From the NCBI GenBank assembly GCA_023078685.1, contig JALGAS010000005.1:4340001-4404000 (forward strand): a stretch of DNA of 64,000 nt, written 5' to 3'. Positions within the stretch are counted from its first letter, which is position 1. Each line of letters begins with the position of its first letter. The notes beneath the pieces were generated by a model. The model did no database searches, was not told where the DNA came from, and worked only from the letters and a program-made list of their open reading frames with translations. Shown here in pieces: positions 60,175 to 64,000 of the stretch. Source of the DNA: Neopestalotiopsis rosae. Taxonomy: Eukaryota > Ascomycota > Sordariomycetes > Amphisphaeriales > Sporocadaceae. Made by a program: the position numbers and the translations under genes.

Positions 60175-60630
60175 ATGGGTCTCGGCTGCGGTCTCTTTGG
60201 AAGACGGCCTACCCGCCAGAATGCGTCGGCCACAAATGCGCAAGGACATCAGAGACAGCCGGGACAACAGGGGCCGGATGATCCAGAGGACGTTGAATAT
60301 ACCCCCAGAACATCCTTTGCCAGCTCCCACAATGAGGAAATCACCACGACGCGGCAGCATGCTGTTGCTGGCTCATCTGCTCCCGCCGCTGCTCCCGCTT
60401 CTACCCGGACCAACGTTCAAAATCCCGAGCTGGCTGGATACTACTCGCCACCCGCGCCTCGACCAGCACCCCCGCCAAGACCTCAAGCATCGTACAGACC
60501 GCCGCAGGAGTTGAGCGGGTTCTATGCGCCCGCGTCATCTTCGGCGCAGTCATCACAGCAAAGGACGACGCAGAGACAGGCGCCGCTGGTCAATCGGGCA
60601 AGAAACCCCAAGCCGACTGTTTATAATTGA
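60175..60630 (+). CDS. Small Pro/Gln-rich protein with predicted N-myristoylation and palmitoylation signal
   Basis: Single frame of 151 residues, ending NPKPTVYN. The start MGLGCGLFGRR has Gly2 for N-myristoylation, a Cys5 suited to palmitoylation and a following basic patch. This is a dual-acyl plus basic signal for membrane attachment. The rest is disordered, rich in Gln, Pro, Ser and Ala. Two related tyrosine motifs occur: PELAGYYSPPAPRP and QELSGFYAPASS. No catalytic domain is visible and I do not recognise a family. Membrane anchoring is inferred from the N-terminus; its role is unknown. A low-complexity frame of this size is somewhat uncertain as a gene. Confidence 0.6.
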   Translation: MGLGCGLFGRRPTRQNASATNAQGHQRQPGQQGPDDPEDVEYTPRTSFASSHNEEITTTRQHAVAGSSAPAAAPASTRTNVQNPELAGYYSPPAPRPAPPPRPQASYRPPQELSGFYAPASSSAQSSQQRTTQRQAPLVNRARNPKPTVYN

Positions 60631-61381
60631 GTTGCGAAGCTCTGCATGCTACAGGACGAGAACGCAGGAATTATCGGTGGTCATAATGGGAAAGTGCTGC
60701 TTTCATTGCTGAATAATATATGAGGGTCAAGATAGAAGCTGGTAGGTTGGATCCATTTTGATGAAAGGAGCACAACTTTCGGGATATTAGTCACCTCAGT
60801 GCCTGCCAACAAGAAAAACACGAGCATAAAAAATAATGGTCAGTTGCAATAAATTGATAAACATTAATATTTTAAAATCTCGTCTTTGTATTTGAAAGTA
60901 CATGGTGGCAAAATAATGACAAGCGTTATGGCAGCAGGTGAGCGGAGCGCATTGTGATCATGATTGATTCGAGAGCAAGAGTCGTATCGACGGTGACGAT
61001 GACGAAGTGCTATTGATAGAGAACAAAGAACAATAGCTGCAGAGCCATGAAAAGAGAGGAGCAGTTTTCCGTCCAAAGTCAAACGGGCATGTCAGTTCAC
61101 CCGGCGACAACGAATTTTGCTGGCTGCCGAGGTGTTTTCCAGTTGTCACAACAACAAGAAAATTGCAACTGCCCCTCGCGTGAGTTGTTGAAAAGAAATC
61201 CAGCAAACGCGTCGCCGTTGAAAATTTTCATCCGCACACTTTCATCCTTGCAGAACAATCAGGTCTGCTTGAGTCACAGCCATTCACTTTCCTTGTTCCC
61301 ATCATCAGAATCACAGTCGCCTCAGCGCCGACAATAAGAATCACATTTCCAATCACTCACACCATTTGCGGCTCTGCAAAA
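60631..61381. other. Intergenic between small acylated-protein gene and 508-residue unknown gene
   Basis: 750 bp with no gene seen. It includes an AT-rich part at about 60825-60920 and the promoter of the downstream gene. Confidence 0.5.
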
Positions 61382-63053
61382 ATGGCAGACTCGGGCGACG
61401 AAGACACCCGCACCACCTTCAAACGCTACTTTGACCGCGTCGCCAACGACGAACACTTCTGGGAGACCAAGAAGGCCGACGAGGACAACACCCGTTTCCG
61501 CTTTGGTCTGTCTCCTCTCCACCGAACAGGCAGTCCTTACGTTCCTGCATTTGGCAACCACCGCCAGAACTCAAGCGAGAGTGATACTCGTGTTTCATTC
61601 ACCTACCCTTACACCAGCTTTGACGAGGAGATGCTTACCCGCCGCTTGGCACGTCAGAGTCACGACGCTCCTGCCGCAGCAGCTGGAGACTCCAAGCCCG
61701 GCTCAGAGGCTGCAGTGACGGCCAGTATCCCCCCTCCCTCCGTCACCGTCGAGGTTGGCGATTCCGGCGAATCCAGTACTGCCAGTCCCATTGCTGCCAC
61801 GCAGCCCGTCGTCATCACCCCGCAGTCTACTGGCAATCACGAGATCCAGCCTGCAAACGACACTGCTGACTCCAGTGCCCACGCTGACACTACTGATCCG
61901 TCTCAAGTCGCCAGAGCCACTGTCCTCTTGGCAGAAGACCCCAATCACCGTGCAAGAGCTCTACCTGACGATCTAGACGATCTAGACGAGGAATCTTGGG
62001 ACGCTGGATGCGACATCCTTGACGCCGCAGGAAGATTCCTCTGTATGATCGGCCAAGACCCCATCCCCTTTGATCCCAACGTGGTCATGGACACTACGCT
62101 TGAGCGCCATGATGCTCACCTCACACACGGCGATTCTGGACCGCGCCCTGTAATTTCCATCAGATCCAAGAGAGCCGGCGCTCCCGATATCCAGATCAAG
62201 GTCCACTGGGACTACAAGGCCGAGTGCATAACCTTCACTGATGAATCCACCCAAACCCAAGCTGCTCCCGAGCAGACAGGTGAGCGGACTACTGCAGATG
62301 CTGCTACCAATACTACTCCATTCGAGCCCGAGCCTGCCCAGCAGGAGGCAGAGCCCCAGGTAGAGGAAGAGATTGACCCTCACTCTCTTCCCGAGATTCA
62401 CCATCAGCAGCAATCTGAGGCTCCTGCCCAGCCTGCTCTGGGTGCTCATACCCCCGCCAACACAGCTGCACGCACTCCCAACCAGGGCAGCTTCATTCCG
62501 CAGAGTCCCATTCACATCTACGCTGGAGCTTCTACTCCTGTCTATGTCCAGTAAGTGTTATTCTATTTATTCTTTTCCTTGAGTATCGATAATCTCTCGT
62601 CCCATAAGAATATGACTAACAACTCTTAACAGCCAGCAGCCTCCCTTCGGTTTTGGCCAGCCCATGCCCATGAACTACGGCGCTGGTCAGTATGTCACCA
62701 ACCCACAGATGGTCCAGAATATCCTCTCGATGCAGCAGGTGGCACTGCAGCAGGCCCGCGGCGCCATAGCCAACATGGCCAACGAGCCCTACCTGCTCAT
62801 GAACCCGCCTGTGGTTCCTCCTACTGCTCGTGCTCCCGCTCCTGGTACTGGAGGTTGGTGTAAGTAGTGCCCATCCTTCTTCTGCATGTGGCCATTCAGT
62901 TGACTGATTTTCCCCTCTTTAGGCTACCCCAACCAGCGTCAGGCCTCGTTCCAGAGCGGCGCCGCTGCCAACCCGACCATCATTGTTGGACAGCCCGGTG
63001 CCCAGCCCGTCTTCCCCGGCGGCCAGACTCCCAACGTCTTCATGTATCGCTAA
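61382..63053 (+). CDS. Conserved fungal protein of unknown function, Gln/Pro-rich C-terminus
   Basis: Exons are 61382-62550, 62633-62859 and 62923-63053. Introns are GT-AG with matching phases, giving 508 residues. The N-terminus is acidic and ordered-looking (MADSGDEDTRTTFKRYFDRV, then NDEHFWETKKADED). A central block with LDDLDEESWDAGCDILDAAG and VISIRSKRAGAPDIQIKVHW may fold. The rest is Ser/Thr/Ala/Glu-rich. The last third has QQVALQQARGAIANMANEPY and ends GQTPNVFMYR. There is no signal peptide or membrane segment. The exon structure and intact frame make it a solid gene. I do not recognise a domain; the low-complexity Gln/Pro parts resemble those of nuclear or RNA-associated scaffold proteins, which is only a guess. 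Confidence 0.8.
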
Positions 63054-63575
63054 GGACATGATTCCATCACCGGAAAGAGGACCAGTACGGAATGTACTAT
63101 GATAGGTCAAGTTTGATTTGGAGTTACTGTGCATGATGAGCATGGTAAGCATGCTTGCGATGGATTGACGATGCGAATGAACCCATACGTTTGCCTTTTC
63201 TTGTAATTGATGCTATGCATTGAGGGAAAATGGGAGAAAGAAAAGGCAACGAAAAAGGGAAAATGCATCAGGAAAAGGAAATGGGAAGGACAGAGAAGGA
63301 AAAGCCAAAGGCTCAACATGTACTTTCTGTAGCAAGTTCTTCCGCAATACATGGATTCTCAATAATTCAGTGGTGATCACAAGGTGCCGCCTGAGTAGTT
63401 GCTATTGATTTGACAGTGACGTCTGTTCTCGCAAGAGAGCAGAAATCACGATGAGCTACCCAGACAACTCATCGCGAGCCTGAATCCATCGATAAGATGG
63501 TGGCTTCACGTGCGCAATACTCCGAGCTGTATATTACCAAGAGAAGCACTAACACTGTTGCTTCTCAGCCAGGTA
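63054..63575. other. Intergenic with polypurine tract
   Basis: 522 bp between convergent genes. The plus strand from about 63224 to 63310 is almost entirely A and G (GGGAGAAAGAAAAGG-like), a polypurine/polypyrimidine tract. No gene was seen. Confidence 0.7.
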
Positions 63576-64000
63576 TCAGTGGATCAAGTACTCTCTTAAA
63601 CCAAGATCTCGAATCTTGGACACTGGATCGACTTCGTGGTCGTCCCTTGTAACCATAACATCGATCTCCGCAGGGCCTACCATGAGATAAAACTCCTGGC
63701 CAAAGTGCCTCGAGTCAGCGTGCTCCTTTCTCAGGACTATCGGACGAGTCGGACGTCGCGGTAGTACTACAAGGTCGCCGTCTTCGGTGTCGATCGGAAC
63801 GAAGGCTATACAGCCATGAGACGTAACGACACAAGCCATGCCCTCGCTGTTATGCTCGGTTTTGGAGAGTAATTCTATTGCTTGATTGGCATATTCTCCA
63901 TTTTCGATTCTTGAGTTTCCCGCCTCGTTCGAAACTGTTTCAAGGGCCTCCAGTAGTTCCTCGTCTGAGACTTGTTCATGTCCGATGTTTCCGCTAACTG
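63576..64000 (-). CDS. C-terminal end of a probable HET-type (heterokaryon incompatibility-like) protein, runs off right edge
   Basis: The frame is open from the right edge to the stop at 63576, giving about 141 visible residues. It contains CVVTSHGCIAFVPIDTEDGD, then LVVLPRRPTRPIVLRKEH and FGQEFYLMVGPAEIDVM. The order 'status of a test phrase, GD-x-VVVL, P-x-VLR, then a hydrophobic strand' is the usual C-terminal tail of fungal HET-domain proteins. The HET domain itself would lie outside the window, so the call is tentative. Upstream visible sequence is acidic and helical (SDEELLEALETV). It ends DLGLREYLIH. Confidence 0.5.
   Translation of the reverse strand, partial: VSGNIGHEQVSDEELLEALETVSNEAGNSRIENGEYANQAIELLSKTEHNSEGMACVVTSHGCIAFVPIDTEDGDLVVLPRRPTRPIVLRKEHADSRHFGQEFYLMVGPAEIDVMVTRDDHEVDPVSKIRDLGLREYLIH

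Overview
The window looks like nuclear DNA of a filamentous ascomycete (Pezizomycotina, probably Sordariomycetes). Genes carry short GT-AG introns with CTAAC-like branch points, intergenic gaps are about 0.3-7 kb, and the protein families are typically fungal (DUF3405, MOT1-type molybdate transporter, Fhl1-like forkhead factor, DNMT5-type methyltransferase, a probable HET-protein tail). Exons below were assembled by eye from splice sites and frame continuity. I recognised no tRNA, rRNA, CRISPR array or transposon.

Layout from left to right: the 5' part of porphobilinogen synthase (-, runs off the left edge); eIF3i/TIF34 (-), divergent from C1-tetrahydrofolate synthase (+), which has a mitochondrial presequence exon and a second in-frame start; an F-box-like protein (+); a secreted poly-proline protein (+), followed by a 44-nt G homopolymer; an Fhl1-like FHA/forkhead regulator (-); a four-helix membrane protein (+), convergent with a molybdate transporter (-); a cytochrome P450 (+); a SAP/HeH-like multi-helix membrane protein (+); a DUF3405 protein (-); a 7.3 kb stretch with no recognisable gene; an MFS transporter (-); ribosomal protein eL42 (+); a 2H phosphoesterase (-); a minisatellite-rich upstream region leading into a DNMT5-type cytosine methyltransferase/RING/SNF2 gene (+); ureidoglycolate lyase (-); a small predicted lipid-anchored protein (+); a 508-residue unknown protein (+); and the C-terminal end of a probable HET-type protein (-, runs off the right edge).

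Most genes are independent housekeeping or accessory units: haem synthesis, translation initiation, one-carbon metabolism, ribosome structure, purine-nitrogen salvage and molybdate uptake. There is no biosynthetic cluster.

The most interesting locus is the DNMT5-type gene. Its frame is interrupted by two TAG codons, with coding-like sequence continuing in the same frame after each. Each TAG lies in the apical loop of a predicted hairpin, the first around a perfect 8-bp inverted repeat. This resembles UAG-to-UGG A-to-I mRNA editing sites known from Sordariomycete sexual development, so the full MTase-RING-SNF2 enzyme may be made only under specific conditions. Nonsense mutation (for example RIP-like CAG to TAG) is the main alternative.
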